DNA of 64,000 nt from Malus domestica (lineage: Eukaryota > Streptophyta > Magnoliopsida > Rosales > Rosaceae): positions 10,800,501-10,864,500 of the forward strand of contig NC_091669.1 in assembly GCF_042453785.1 (NCBI RefSeq), written 5' to 3'. The stretch's first letter is position 1; each line of letters opens with the position of its first letter. The notes beneath the pieces are model-generated. The model did not search any database and was not told where the DNA came from. It was given only the letters and a program-made list of their open reading frames with translations. A program made the position numbers and the translations under genes. Below are positions 34,957-47,433 of the stretch, piece after piece.

Positions 34957-36343
34957 GAATATTTATGGTCATGTATTCTTTTGGCCCTGTCAATGCTTTG
35001 TTATTGTTGTCCATTGCCTTAGTTTATAATCGACTATAGCTGTATTAAACATGTAATATTGCAGTACCATACAATAATTTTTCAATGTAATTCTTCTAGT
35101 TTCTCATCAGTCATTAAATTATACACGCATTGTTAGGCATTAAACATGTATTATATTATGTATCAACTCGAAAAGCAACATGACATAAGAAGCCATAAGT
35201 ATTCATTAGTATTTAAATGCATAACATCGAAAAGAAGAAAACGCAAACAGGATTAAAGCAAATTTGTCAAATTTAGAAGATAATTTAATGATTTAGTTGA
35301 CATATGAGATTTAACTAGGGGCATTAGTGAAAAGAGAAGAAAGAAATTTTAAAAAAAATTAAGACATAGATTTGAGTGTAAGATAAATTCACATGGCATC
35401 TATTGAGTGGGAAAGACAAATAGGGGAAGGCAAGTGGAGAATGTAGCCAGCATTCCTCTTAGAGGAAATCAAACCTATTTTGATTCCTTGTCTCCCTTAC
35501 CTTAATTTGTTTGAATGCTAAGAACATTTTCAATGGAGATGTCAAAATCGTAAGTGGAATGTCACTGTGCATATTTGACATAAAAAATATCTCTAACCAA
35601 AGTGTTATTTGCATACTGGAGTTGAAGGCTTTGTGATTTGGAATCAAATTTGACATCAATGTCAAATTTATTTTTAATTCATTTTAATCGTGGGTCTCTT
35701 ATTCCACTAACATTTGAACCAATAAAAATTTTGAAATTTTTTAATAATTACAAGAATTTAAAATTCTATTTAAATAATAAAATAATATTTCACAATTCTA
35801 TTGGAGAAATACAAAATTTGACATAAAACTTCAAATTGCCATATCAGTCATCAATTGTAATTTGATTCTTATAATTTGACATTTCCTTTGAAGATGGTGT
35901 AATCTTCTTTCCTTGAAAATTTCTTTAATCTCCTATTTTGGCTGCCCTCGATGCTTATCTGCAGTTTTGCTAATTAAGCTTCACCTCGATCAGCAAGCGC
36001 CCTGGATGGCTGGATCCAAAGAAACGTGTTATTTGGAGAGATTAGAAATGCACCCTTTGACATGTGTAATGGGAAAATTAAGTGGATGACCTGGCTATTT
36101 AACGTGGACAAGTCTATTTTTAATCCCTTTACTTTTCATCTGATACATATGCGATACTGGATGTGTTGGAATTTTGATGAGCGCATGACATATTTAACAA
36201 TGGAATAACAAGAGATAGAAATAATACTCAAGAGTGTGCAACAATGGAACATCCAAAATATGCTCTCAACTGATATAGCAACTTGACATACGTTACTCTT
36301 TTACACCTCCTATTTCTTGATTCTTTTTTTTTTTTTCTTTCTC
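34957..36343. other. Duplicated 3' flank of the y-type UGT gene
   Basis: Colinear with 2585-5150 but without the Cassandra LTR (empty site about 35245) and the ACCG-rich hAT-like element (empty site about 36045). No gene seen. Confidence 0.8.
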
Positions 36344-36359
36344 ACTCTTGGTCAACATA

Positions 36360-36525
36360 AGAGGTCGCACTTGGTGCGATGGCAAGTGCCTTCGCCCATG
36401 AGCGGTAGGTCTCGGGTTCGAGACTTGGGAGCAGCCTCTCCATAAATGGGGGTAAGGCTAGCCGACATTCACCTCTCCCAGACCCTGCGTAAAGCGGGAG
36501 CCTTGTGCACTGGGTACGACCTTTT
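36360..36525 (+). mobile_element. tRNA-derived SINE (Au-like)
   Basis: 166 bp with a box A-like tggtgcgatggcaagtg and box B gggttcgagacttgg near the 5' end, and a 3' end tgcactgggtacgacctttt typical of the Au SINE family. An exact 16-bp target duplication, actcttggtcaacata, flanks it at 36344-36359 and 36526-36541. Confidence 0.9.
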
Positions 36526-36542
36526 ACTCTTGGTCAACATAG

Positions 36543-36782
36543 TGTTAATACAGAAAATGAAGAGATCAAGAGAGAAGAACAGAGCTTCAAGAACTAGAGA
36601 GGGAAAGATTTAGAGAGAGAAAACTATCGAATCTTTATTATTTCTGTTTTGCTTAATCTCAAAACTATTACAATGATGTATTTATAGAAAGAACACATTC
36701 TCTAACAACTTAACTAACTAAGAGTTATAATCCTGTGACAGATGGCACAATCCTAGCCACTGTCTATATCTATATCCTTACA
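36543..36782 (-). repeat. Copia 3' LTR (240 bp)
   Basis: On the minus strand TGTAAGGATATAG ... TCTGTATTAACA, with TG...CA ends. Confidence 0.88.
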
Positions 36783-36865
36783 TGCCCCCTCAAACTCATG
36801 AGTGGATGATCCAAGCATGAGGTTGAAACAATGAGACCGAAACAGAGGGGCATTGAGATCCTTAG

Positions 36866-39800
36866 TCAGAATATCAGCAAATGTTCTCGAGAGGATACAA
36901 ACTGAACAACCAGTTGCTTCTTAACGACCCTTTCACGCACAAAGTGCACATCAATCTCAATATGTTTCGTGCGTTGGTGTTGAACGGGATTAAAGGACAA
37001 CGCTATGGCAGAAAGATTGTCACAGAAGAGAACAGGATTAGTAGCAGACTTGATATGCATAAATTCCAACACCTATTGAATCCAATCCAGCTCGGCAGAT
37101 GTAGTAGACATAGCTCTATATTCTACTTCAGTGGAAGAACGAGAAACAGTGTTTTGTTTCTTGGAGGACCAAGAAATAGGATTGTTGCCCAAGAATATAA
37201 CCAAACCAGTAGTGGACCTCCGATCATTGGGATCACCAGCCCAATATGCATCATTGAATGCTTTCAGTGTCAAATCGCCCCGAGTATAGGCCATGCCAAC
37301 AGATAATGTCCCCTTGAGATACCTCAAAATCCGCTTAACAGCTGTAAAATGTGACACCATTAGAGATTGCATAAATTGACACACTTGATGAACTAAGAAT
37401 GCAATATCTGGGCGAGTAAACGTGAGGTACTGTAAGGCACCAACAATACTGCGATAAACTGTGGGATTGTTGTAAGGAGTACCATCATCCTTAAGTAACC
37501 TATTATTAGGTAAGCAAGGAGTATCACAAGCTTTAGAATCCATCATCTCAACTTTCTGCAACAAATCCGTAATATATTTAGACTAGAAAAGAAACAACCC
37601 TTAAGCAGTTTTGGTAACTTGAATGCCCAGAAAATAATGAAGCGCACCCAAGTCCTTGATATCAAATTCAGCAGCTAAAGAATGAATCACCTGTTGAATA
37701 AGTGGAGTAGAACTACCAGTGATAATGATATCATCAACGTAGAGTAAAAGCACCACAATATCACTACCAACTAGCTTAACAAATAGAAAAGAATCTGAAT
37801 AAGTGGATTGAAACCCAAGAGAGGGAAGAAAGCTTGTAAATCTGTCATTCCAGGCTCGAGGAGCCTGTTTCAACCCATACAGTGACTTGTGAAGTTTACA
37901 AACTAATTCAGGATGTGCAGCATCTCCAAAACTAGGGGGTTGGGCCATATACACTTCTTCAGTTAGAAATCCATGTAAAAACGCATTCTTGACATCCAAT
38001 TGTCAAAGATTCCAATTAAAATGAGTTGTCAAAGCTAGAACTAACCTCACAGTGATTGGTTTAACCACTGGACTAAAGGTTTCACCATAATCCAAGCCAG
38101 GCTCTTGACTAAACCCCTTTGTAACAAGTCGAGCTTTATGTCGAGCCACTGTTCCATCTGAATTCTTTTTGAGTTTGAAAACCCATTTGCAGCCAACAAG
38201 ATTCTTATTAGGAGGCAAATGTACAAGACTCCAAGTGTGTTGATGATGCAATGCATCAATTTCTTCCTGCATAGCTTGAAACCAAACTGGTACTTTCATT
38301 ACAGACTTGTATGTGGCAGGTTCTACCAAAGTTAAATCAACATTGCTAGAATCAGCAACATGACTCAAAAACACTTTCTTCTTGAAGATACCATTCTTAC
38401 TTCTGGTTTGCATAGGATGCAAATTAAGGGGAGCAATTGGTAAGACCACTGGAAGTAAATCAGGACTAAAATCAGAGTCCACGGGGAGTTGAGGAGCACC
38501 ACTTGTAGTAGCAGTAATGGACTGAGAAGAAACTGAGGGTGAAGATATTATCTCAGTAGATAAAGAGGGTGAAGATATTATCTCAGTAGATAAAGAGGGT
38601 GATGGTAAAGATGAGTGTGATGGTGGAGATGGAACTAAGAGATTATCCAAGGTTGTGAATGGAAGAGGTGAGGAGGAATGAGAGAAAGAAGATGGGACAG
38701 GGTTGTGCTTAGGTAATAAAGACAAATGAGGGTAGGGAAATCTAGATTCATCAAACACTACATGCCTAGAAATGTAGAACCTACCCTGTAGCACATCAAA
38801 GCAAATAAAACCTTTGTAATTGGATGCATACCCAAGAAAGACACACTCTGTGGTTTTAGCTTGTAACTTGGATTGAATATAAGGTCTCAATAAAGGAAAG
38901 CAAGAACATCCAAACACCTTAAGATGTGTTAAAAAAGGAGGAGTCCCAAAAAGCATTTCAAATGGTGAGCAATGCTTCAAAACTGGAGTAGGCATTCGAT
39001 TTATAAGATAGACAGCAACTTGGCAAACAAAAGTCCAGAAAGAAGAAGGTAACTTGGCAGATTGTAACAAGGTGACAGTAGTTTCAACAATATGTCTATG
39101 TTTTCTCTCAGCCAAGCCATTTTGTTCTGGAGTATGTGGACAAGACTTATGATGAAGTATCCCTTTACTGTGAAGAAAGTTGGTAAGTTTATTGCTGCTA
39201 TATTCCCTACCACCATCAGTTTGTAAAATCTTCATAGAAGCAGAGAATTGAGTGTGTACAAAGGAGTAGAAGACAACAAAAGTCTCAAAGAAGTTTGATT
39301 TATTAACAAGAGGGAACAACCAACAATACCTAGTGCACTCATCAATAAGAGTCACATAGTACTTGTATCCATCAATGGAATTACACGGAAAAGGACCCCA
39401 AAGGTCACTGTGTACAATTTCAAATGGAATTACAGATTTGTGTTCATTAGACTGAAAAGGCAATTTAGTGAACTTGCCCTCTAAACAACTATGACAGAGC
39501 ATAGGAGCAGAATCTTTGGTACAAGATATGTGAGAACTACTAAGCATAAGAGAAGCAACATTATTTGACGGGTGTCCTAACCTATTGTGCCAGAGATTAG
39601 AACTAACAAGTTGTCCAAGCAATGCAAAATCTTTAGAATTGCCGTGAGAAGGAAAGGAATGATGATTGACAAGAGAAGGAATAGGATAGAGTCCATGACT
39701 ACATTGGCCTTTGTATAATATCCTCCATGTGGCTTTGTCCTGGATCCAGAAACAAAAAGCATCAAACACCAACCAATAATTGTTATCAAGACAAATGCGA

Positions 39801-40627
39801 TGAACTGACAACAAATTGTGAGATAGTTTAGGCACAGAGAGAATTGAGTTCAATTTGAGGGGCTGCACAGGTGTTTGAATAATAGAACTACCAATATGAG
39901 ATATTTCCAAACCTGCACCATTAGCAGTTTGCAATGTCTCATTAGAGGGATAGGGAGAGGCCAATGACAAATTACTGAGATCTGTAGTCATATGATTTGT
40001 GGCCCCCGAGTCAGTGAGCCAAATTTGTGGTTGATGATGAGGTGTGGTAGCTGAAGATGACGGAGAAGAGACTGTATGCAGAGCCTGAAAATTGAACTGA
40101 TGAGAGAAAGTAGGTGCAGAATGAGCATACGCATTGCTTGACATATGAGGATAATGTGGGCCACCAAAATTGGGACCTTTGTCATTAAAGAAGCAATACC
40201 AGGTAGTATGATTCCTCTTACCACAGATTTGACAGCCCTATCGTTCCAACGGTTTTGAATGACAAAACGGAGCAGTGTGACCAAGTTGATTACACAATTG
40301 ACAAGGAACTTGCTGTGGAGAGGAACGGCCAAGATACTGTGATGGAGAGGGTCCAAGAACCCCAGAGAATACAAGTGCAGGATGAGATCCATGAGCTGGA
40401 AACTGCTGTCTTGGATTAGGAGGAGGATACCTATATCCCTGATTAGATCTTCCTTTACCCTTCTTATTGTTGTAGAAAGAGCGATATCCACCAGAGGAAC
40501 CAGAATTATGTCCTGAAGCACCTGGAGGAAGACCCCCATATTGATGTTGAGACGCATAGAATTTAGGACCACCAGAGTCATTTGCCACCATGGCAGACAT
40601 AAACTGAGATGGCACAATCCTAGCCAC
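36866..40627 (-). pseudogene. Copia gag-pol, broken by stops
   Basis: Order on the minus strand: gag remnant with a CCHC knuckle (CQLCNQLGHTAPFC) at 40627-40238, a stop, a second knuckle, then protease (LTDSGATNHM), integrase with its catalytic region (IVHSDLWGP, LQTDGGREY) and the start of RT to 38003. A stop follows, then RT with YVDDIIITG (37999-37601), another stop, then RNase H (37564-36866) ending in KHIEIDVHFVRE. The gag start, leader and primer binding site are missing: coding sequence joins the LTR remnant directly at 40608. At least three in-frame stops make it inactive. Confidence 0.9.
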
Positions 40628-40649
40628 TGTCTATATCTATATCCTTACA
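40608..40649 (-). repeat. Remnant of the copia 5' LTR (42 bp)
   Basis: Identical to 36741-36782 of the 3' LTR. The rest of the LTR, the primer binding site and the gag start were lost by a deletion ending in gatggcac. Confidence 0.85.
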
Positions 40650-40654
40650 CATAG

Positions 40655-41688
40655 TGCTCATGGCAACTCAGAGGTTTGGCTCGTTCAATTTTGTAAGGTC
40701 ATAATGTATTTATATATTGTAACAGTTAAAACCTCAGGACGATTATGTGAAAAAGTAATAAACCTGATGAGATTATTTCAAGGGGTGTCCATGTAGTTAC
40801 CTCCAAGGGATGTCCGTGTAATCTCATAACTTTTTTTTATGATATGACAAGTTTTCAGATGAAATTTTAGTAAATGGAGTTTTGTGAAATCAATTTTATA
40901 CTCAAGGAGTGCTATTGTAATTTTGAAAATCTCAAGGATTTTTTTTTATGAAATTACAAAAAACCTCAATATATGGGTGTTATCAAATCACATCCTTTGT
41001 GGTGGCCGGCGTATGGACCATTGCCTTGCCAACTCCTCCTAGTCCAATTGTAATCTCATGATCATATGGTCCAATCGAAAATAAAGTGAAACGACTTGTA
41101 GTTGTAGACGTGTAGTGCTTGATGTATGAAGTGAGGTAGCAAATGGAGAAATGATATGCCATCTATATTAGAATAATTTACATGGCACCGGTATATTATC
41201 GTGTGACATTTTGTGTCATTAAATTAAAAATATATACATAAAAACTTACACATATCTTCTTTTTATTAAAAAAAAGCTACACAAAGGTTTCAAAATTTTG
41301 AATTTTAACCAAAAGTCTTCTAATAACTTTATTTAATGAAAAATATTAAACTTCAAGAGCATGTCTGTCAAATTAATTACATTTTTGTTCTTTGTCCCTT
41401 AATTTGCTTCTATGTCGTAGCCTGTGTACAGCCATTGGATCTAGTTTCATGGCTTGTATAAGCCTTGCTGAGTCTACCTCCACCATCGATATGGGCAAAA
41501 AAGATTTACCTTGAATTTATGCCCATTTACAATGTTCTAGTAGAGCCATAAACAACATGCTGGCTAACCTGAGGTGGACTGGCCATCATATTGTAAGTTT
41601 ACATGCTGGCTAACCTGAAGTGAACTGGCCACCAAATTGGAAGTTTCATTAATCGAGCCAATTAGCATCCGATGTAGAAGTTTCCTTG
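40655..41688. other. UGT flank tail and spacer
   Basis: 40655-40980 matches 5165-5465 of the first unit, after which the tandem duplication ends. 41557-41646 is a 45-bp direct repeat in two copies (catgctggctaacctgaggt and a close variant). No gene seen. Confidence 0.7.
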
Positions 41689-41930
41689 CAAAAAGTCTTA
41701 GATTCCGTCCATAAGGGAAAACTAAAACTCTCATTTCTTGGCTCTCAAGTAAAATATCATAATCATATATTATTAAGGATTCCATCAATCCTATTTCCAA
41801 TATAAGACACCTTATATAGGATTAATATCTTTAAGAGATCAAATCACAATTAACATTATTCTCCAATATTACATTCCTGTTACATATAGTAGACCACTTA
41901 AAGGTTGATTTATATTGGATAAATCCAACA
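41689..41930 (-). repeat. Truncated 3' LTR of the LARD-like element
   Basis: Matches 47192-47433 over its whole 242 bp with about four substitutions. The outer 251 bp are missing. ttgca at 41686-41690 equals ttgca at 47434-47438 beyond the other LTR, which could be a target duplication or chance. Confidence 0.85.
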
Positions 41931-42461
41931 TTCTCCCACTTGGTCTACAAACTGTAATATTCATGTTTATACTTGAGATTGGAGACTAATGTCACTTTAG
42001 TGGCCATGTAACAGTGATTATATCTCGTCCTTAATGCAGCTTCTGTCAAATGCATTTCTTAACATGGAACTAACAAGGTTGTAAAGTTGACACAACCCAG
42101 AACCTTCATAATCACACATGCTAAGATCCTCATTCACATGAAACACAAATTATGATCAAGAGATGAAACTTTAAAATTAAACTTTAAATTAACCAAAATG
42201 TCTTACTTTATATCATCTCAGGTCCACCTTATTGTAACTCACAAGTTACACTTTATGCTTCTTCGAAGCCTTAAATCTGCCAATGCAGATATCCTTCATC
42301 TAATGAAACCACCATAACCTGCAGGTGTGAATACATCTCCAAAACAATCATGCATCACTTTCATTAGATCAATAATAATACAAACGATGTTTGTAGCCAA
42401 CGGACACAACTGAAAATACCAAATAGGCACATGTCCAAGTAAAATATCCCAAAAACTTCAT

Positions 42462-44340
42462 AAAACAAATTAATTCAACACTTGTGAGCAAGATGAATTA
42501 ATATGTTTTTGACACTAATCTATGCACCATACCAGTTACTTTCATAGTGATTTCCAACACCTGCGGGCAAGATGGAAATCCTCACAACTGAGGTAGTGCA
42601 CAAACCATGCCATGACATTTAATATGCAATTTGATAACAACTTGAAATCTGATATATATTTCATCAGATGATTGACTAGCACACGAAAAATGTGACTTAA
42701 TGAATCCAACTGGAGATTAATATGAATACATGGATTCTATACATACTTTATAGGTCATCTGCAAATGTAAGGCATTACTAACACGAAACTCAAACTCCCA
42801 CTGATCTGCAACATCGTTACTTAATTTGCAAATCAAAAGTCACTTAAATCATACTGCCTTTGGGAATAGCCTTACTTAGTCAATGAATGCATATTACCTC
42901 AATAAAAGGTATAACTAAGCATGAAAGCATTCACTGCTGTTTACACAAAAAATGTGCATCCAACAACCATCTTATATGTATTAATAAGTCCACATTTATG
43001 CTAAGTCCTTATGAGCCCCAAAACAATATGATCAATCGAGAAATCTAAATGATTGCAAGTAATAGAAAATGTACGCATATACCAAGTATCCATTTTTGCA
43101 ACTTAAACATATTATAGACATTCAAGTAACACAAATTCATGGAAGATAGAATAATGCTTTAATAGATTCATGCAAGTCCACTTAGTGCTCAAAAGTTTAG
43201 AACAACTCCCACTAAGTTATCAGAGTTTATGCTTGCAAATAAGTTAATGAGTGTGAAGCCCAATTTTCGTTCACTAATTCTCCCACTTGGGTAAACACTC
43301 ATTAATATATTCTTTCAAAGATGTACCTAAAGAAAATGTCTTTATATATTAGACATAATAAAATAGACAGCACAACCAAGATAAAGTTGTCAAACAGAAT
43401 TTTAGCAATGAGTTACACTTACTTTAGAATTTATCATAATTAATTTACAAGCTTGATTGCTACCAAATTTATATTGATCAAAATAGACATACTAATCTTC
43501 ATAAAATAGAAATAGAGAGCCATTTTGGGTCAAAATAGTAGTCTAAAGTCACGTCTCAAAAAACATCACAATCTGCCAGTAAAAACTGTCTATACGAGCA
43601 TGGGTTACTAGTAAATTCACCATAATTAACATACATGGCAGAAAATTACGAAACTTTTCAGACACATAGTAGACATTTATATGTTGAACATATCCAAAAT
43701 TCAGGTCATTTGGTGATCATTAGACGTGTCATTCACCCGATTTAAATCAAGACACGCAATCTGCCAGAAACAATTATGTGCATCTATCATGAATTTATAT
43801 AACAAATTCAATTTCATATCATTTCAATTTCGATGTCCAAAAGAAACTTTAGTAGTCAAATTTCATCCTCTAAACCGACATCATAATTCAAATTGAAAAG
43901 ATTTACAAGCATAAGACTTAAACAATGCGTACCTTAGCAATCATTGATTAACCTTCATGGGTCCAATACTTTGCATCAACAAGTCTCATAAAGAGATACA
44001 AAATACATCATGATGCAACCGATTTCCATGCTTTCAAACCACAACCTTTTATGGGGCTCATTGTGGAAATATTTGTCACTAATGGCGTGGAACTTTATCC
44101 CAATAAACTTCATGAAACTAAATTAATTTACACCTGTAGGCAAGAAAATTAACTAGTTTCTAGTACTAGATTTTATGTCACAAAAGTTCCTTCATGAAAA
44201 ACTTCAACACCTGTAGGCAAGATGAAGGTTTTCACAACTTCTGTGAAATGAAACCCATACTATGCCATCTTAATTAAACTAAAAGAAGTAATCCACACCT
44301 GTAGGCAAGAAGATTATCCCTTTTATTCTAATTAAGATGC
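42462..44340. other. Five hairpins sharing a 16-nt loop on different stems
   Basis: Loop sequence on the plus strand: acacctgtaggcaaga, identical at 44130-44145, 44207-44222 and 44295-44310. Variants are at 42557-42572 (two changes) and 42478-42493 (three changes). Each loop is flanked by complementary arms whose sequences differ between copies: 42462-42477/42494-42509 (15 of 16 pair), 42549-42556/42573-42580 (8 of 8), 44114-44129/44146-44160 (7+7 with a small internal loop), 44196-44206/44223-44233 (10 of 11), and 44266-44293 with 44312-44339 (11+5+5 bp). The pattern suggests a selected RNA or DNA fold. Function unknown. Confidence 0.8.
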
Positions 44341-46726
44341 AAAGTTGACCGAAGTAACTCAAAAACATAGTCCCATTGCAAATTAAGCCGTTGCGTCTTG
44401 CTTAGTTGAAAAGGCATTGGTCAACTCCGCCCTGAAACAATACAAGAAGTCACATGGATTAATTAACTGTAAGTGACAAAATTATGATAAACTGATTCGA
44501 GCTTTGAGTTTTTGCCAACAAATGGCACTAATTCCTTCATGACTCCCTTTGACATCAAATTAATCTCAAAAATACCTGACAGCATACTTGAAAGAGATTA
44601 ATCACATATAGAACAAGTTTTATTCCACCACAAGAATGTCAAAACTTATCATTATGGAGTCAATTACTCAATAGAAATACTTTATGTAATGGGAAAGAAC
44701 AATACATTCCTTTAATTTAAAAACTAAATTGTTCAAATGTTTTCTTAAGTCAAACAGGTTCCTTTTCTTTTGTACATTTCTTTCCGTAGTACAAGGCTCC
44801 TAAATCATTAGCATCAAAATCGTGCATTAGCCTTGTAAATACCAAATTAAACGAAGGAACTAACAAAATTCTTTTCTTTCAAAAGAAACATCTCCAATAC
44901 ATGCCATACATTAGGCTTGTATAAGTTTCTTTTCTTCTCCCCTTACGACACATAAAAATTACTAATCAAAGTACTGTTTAAATTCTTTAGGAATAGGAAA
45001 AACCACAAACAATAATACATGTTTGAAAATTCATGCTTATCAATTAAGCCACATACTTGAAATGGATTACATACCTCATGCCTTCATATGTTCACCACTT
45101 CTTTGTAAACATATGTATAATCACATGACCAATCAAAATTCTCATATAAGAATAGATAAAAATACAAATGAGAATGGTCACATAATTACTACAAACCTTA
45201 TTCATTTGTATAATACCCTTGTTCTTGTCACTGGATGCTTTCTGTCATTCTCAGTCAATTTACAAATTATACATCAATTTTTCACAAGTAACTAGTCATG
45301 TATAATTTAAATGACTTTTGAGATAAGAAAGCAAATTGTAGACAAACTTTATTGATTAATCATGCATATTTCTTGTGCTATTAATGGCATAAAAGTTCAT
45401 TCACATCTCGTGAAAATTAGTGAAAACAACACTACAATTCACTATAGTCCAAAACCCATGGCAATATTAAAAATATGTTATCTCATGCTTGAACCAAATT
45501 AGCCATACAAGCAACACTATACACGCCATTTTCTTAACAATATTAAAATTTGGTTCAAGCAAATTAGTTACAATTTATCATATGCTACGGTCATGGAAGA
45601 AATTGTGTCACCTTACACATCTTTGAAACATATCCGTGATGTTATAGATGCAATAACAAAAATTGCCAAAATTTATATTGACCTGCTTTTAAATATAGAC
45701 ATATATAAACTTAGCATATGCATTCCTACAACACAACTTTAACATATGTTATCACAATCATAGGCACAACATATTCCAATAGTATTGATAAATTATAGAA
45801 TATGACTAATTCCGTCTCCTACAATCAGTAAGACGTCACGACATGGTTGGATTGTGGGAATAATATAACACTTTATGAATCCAACATAACCATTCCTTAT
45901 ATAATTTATCATGAAGACCAAAAGGAAAGATCATACCAGAATTTCATATACCGATGTATATACGAACCTCTTCATTGGGCTTGCTCGACGAAGAAATCTC
46001 AAGAAATTCTCCAATGCAAGGTTAGAACATACATGTTTACAAAACTTGAGATTATAATTGTATATAACCTACACTTTTGCCGAGCTCATTAACGCTAGTT
46101 TGTGACCCAAATATGAAGACACAAAAATGCCGCAGAATAAATTCATGAGTCGTACTTCACAAAAGGAAATAGATCTCCAGTGCTTACTATTTGAGGTATA
46201 CTCATCACCCCCAAAGGCTTGTTAGCATTTGTCTTCTCTCGGGAAGTGTTTTCTTGTGTATGGTTGGTTTTAACTTTAAGAGAGACAACCATATGGGCCT
46301 CTTTACTAAGACGGCACTGATGGTTGAAGTATCTACAATATTAGCACATCACTCATGCAAGTATATTTTAACCTTATAACCAATTTAAGCTTCAGGGATC
46401 CAACCAAATACATATCAACCAAAATACAATACCATAAATCATCATGAAAATTGAAGTCAATGAAACAAACCATTATGCTATGGTAGATGACTTTATTCAG
46501 CCTGAACGAAAACATGGTGATATGAATATGATTTTAATTAGCATAATCCAATAAAAAATGGCAGAGATTAAAACCATGCTCTGTGATTTGTGACCCTATG
46601 TTGTTGAAAGAGAAAAGGAATACAGCGGTCAAATTTGATGATTTCACTCACGGCAATTGATGTTATGGGTTGCACAAATTTTTCAAGACATGTGAATTGT
46701 ATTTCTCCACACTTAATAGTACAATG

Positions 46727-46730
<4 letters not shown>

Positions 46731-46766
<36 letters not shown>
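46731..46766. repeat. (AT)n microsatellite
   Basis: 18 AT units inside the LARD-like element, close to its 5' LTR. Confidence 0.95.
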
Positions 46767-46768
<2 letters not shown>

Positions 46769-46924
46769 AAAAGTCTGCGCAATGCTATTGCCTAATCCTG
46801 ATTTCCCTTCTTAATCAGCTCTTAGTCATTGCCGAAGAAACCTGATTCTGATTCAATTTTGTCAATTTTTTCTCGACAACTTTAATCAAACTTTAATCTT
46901 AATAGGTTTTAATTATATAACCAA

Positions 46925-46938
46925 TGGCTCTGATACCA
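46925..46938 (-). other. Primer binding site of the LARD-like element
   Basis: The minus strand reads TGGTATCAGAGCCA, a perfect plant initiator Met-tRNA primer site, two bases from the LTR. Confidence 0.9.
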
Positions 46939-46940
46939 AT

Positions 46941-47433
46941 TGTTAGCCTTATTGGGTTATACAATTAAAACACAAACGAATGAGTGACTGACCTGATTCC
47001 AATGGTAGTTATCGAAGATATAGCAGCCATGCAAGCAAAACGTGATCGATAAAACTCCAATCTTTATGTTTGCCGTGACAAACAAAAAAAACACCAACTC
47101 TTCTGTAAACTCCTAGCTTTATGACAATGCTCTATGGGAAGCCTTAGTTGTCGTGTCTAGGGTTAGCAGGGACCGGTGTTTATATACTAGCCAAAAAGTC
47201 TTAGATTCCGTCCATAAGGGAAAACTAAAACTCTCCTTTCTTGGCTCTCAAGTAAAATATCATAATCATATATTATTAAGGATTCCATCAATCCTATTTT
47301 CAATATAAGACACCTTATATAGGATTGATATCTTTAAGAGATCAAATCACAATTAACATTATTCTCCAATATTACATTCCTATTACATATAGTAGACCAC
47401 TTAAAGGTTGATTTATATTGGATAAATCCAACA
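46941..47433 (-). repeat. 5' LTR of the LARD-like element (493 bp)
   Basis: Complete LTR with TG...CA ends, bordered inside by the Met-tRNA primer binding site and outside by UGT71 coding sequence. Confidence 0.88.

Larger units (their letters stand above)
36543..40649 (-). mobile_element. Ty1/copia LTR retrotransposon with deleted 5' end
   Basis: Minus-strand element with a complete 3' LTR (36543-36782), polypurine tract next to it (minus strand TTTGAGGGGGCA, 36783-36794), broken gag-pol, and only the last 42 bp of the outer part of the 5' LTR (40608-40649). The 5-bp target duplication catag lies at 36538-36542 and 40650-40654. The empty site is seen at about 5160. The left target duplication overlaps the right target duplication of the SINE, so copia inserted after the SINE. 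Confidence 0.92.
41689..47433 (-). mobile_element. Non-autonomous (LARD-like) LTR retrotransposon
   Basis: Minus-strand element. The 5' LTR is 46941-47433 (493 bp, TGTTGGATTTATCC ... GGCTAACA), followed by primer binding site TGGTATCAGAGCCA (46925-46938). An internal region of about 5 kb has no long coding frame. The polypurine tract is CAAGTGGGAGAA (41931-41942, minus), and the 3' LTR is truncated (41689-41930). The two LTRs differ at about 4 of 242 aligned positions, so the insertion is fairly young. The internal region is AT-rich and full of complementary arms (see hairpin array). The 3' boundary is uncertain because the 3' LTR lacks its outer 251 bp. Confidence 0.85.

Noticed and set aside
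36360-36450. Functional tRNA gene
   Set aside because: Box A and B are present but the sequence is the head of a SINE with its own target duplication and no cloverleaf.
45023-45295. 90-codon plus-strand frame in the LARD-like element
   Set aside because: Composition is that of the AT-rich structured interior; no domain, and inverted arms run through it.
47420-47433. Start of the UGT71 frame within the LTR
   Set aside because: The in-frame start there is TTG, not ATG, and the codons are LTR sequence; the gene is simply truncated.
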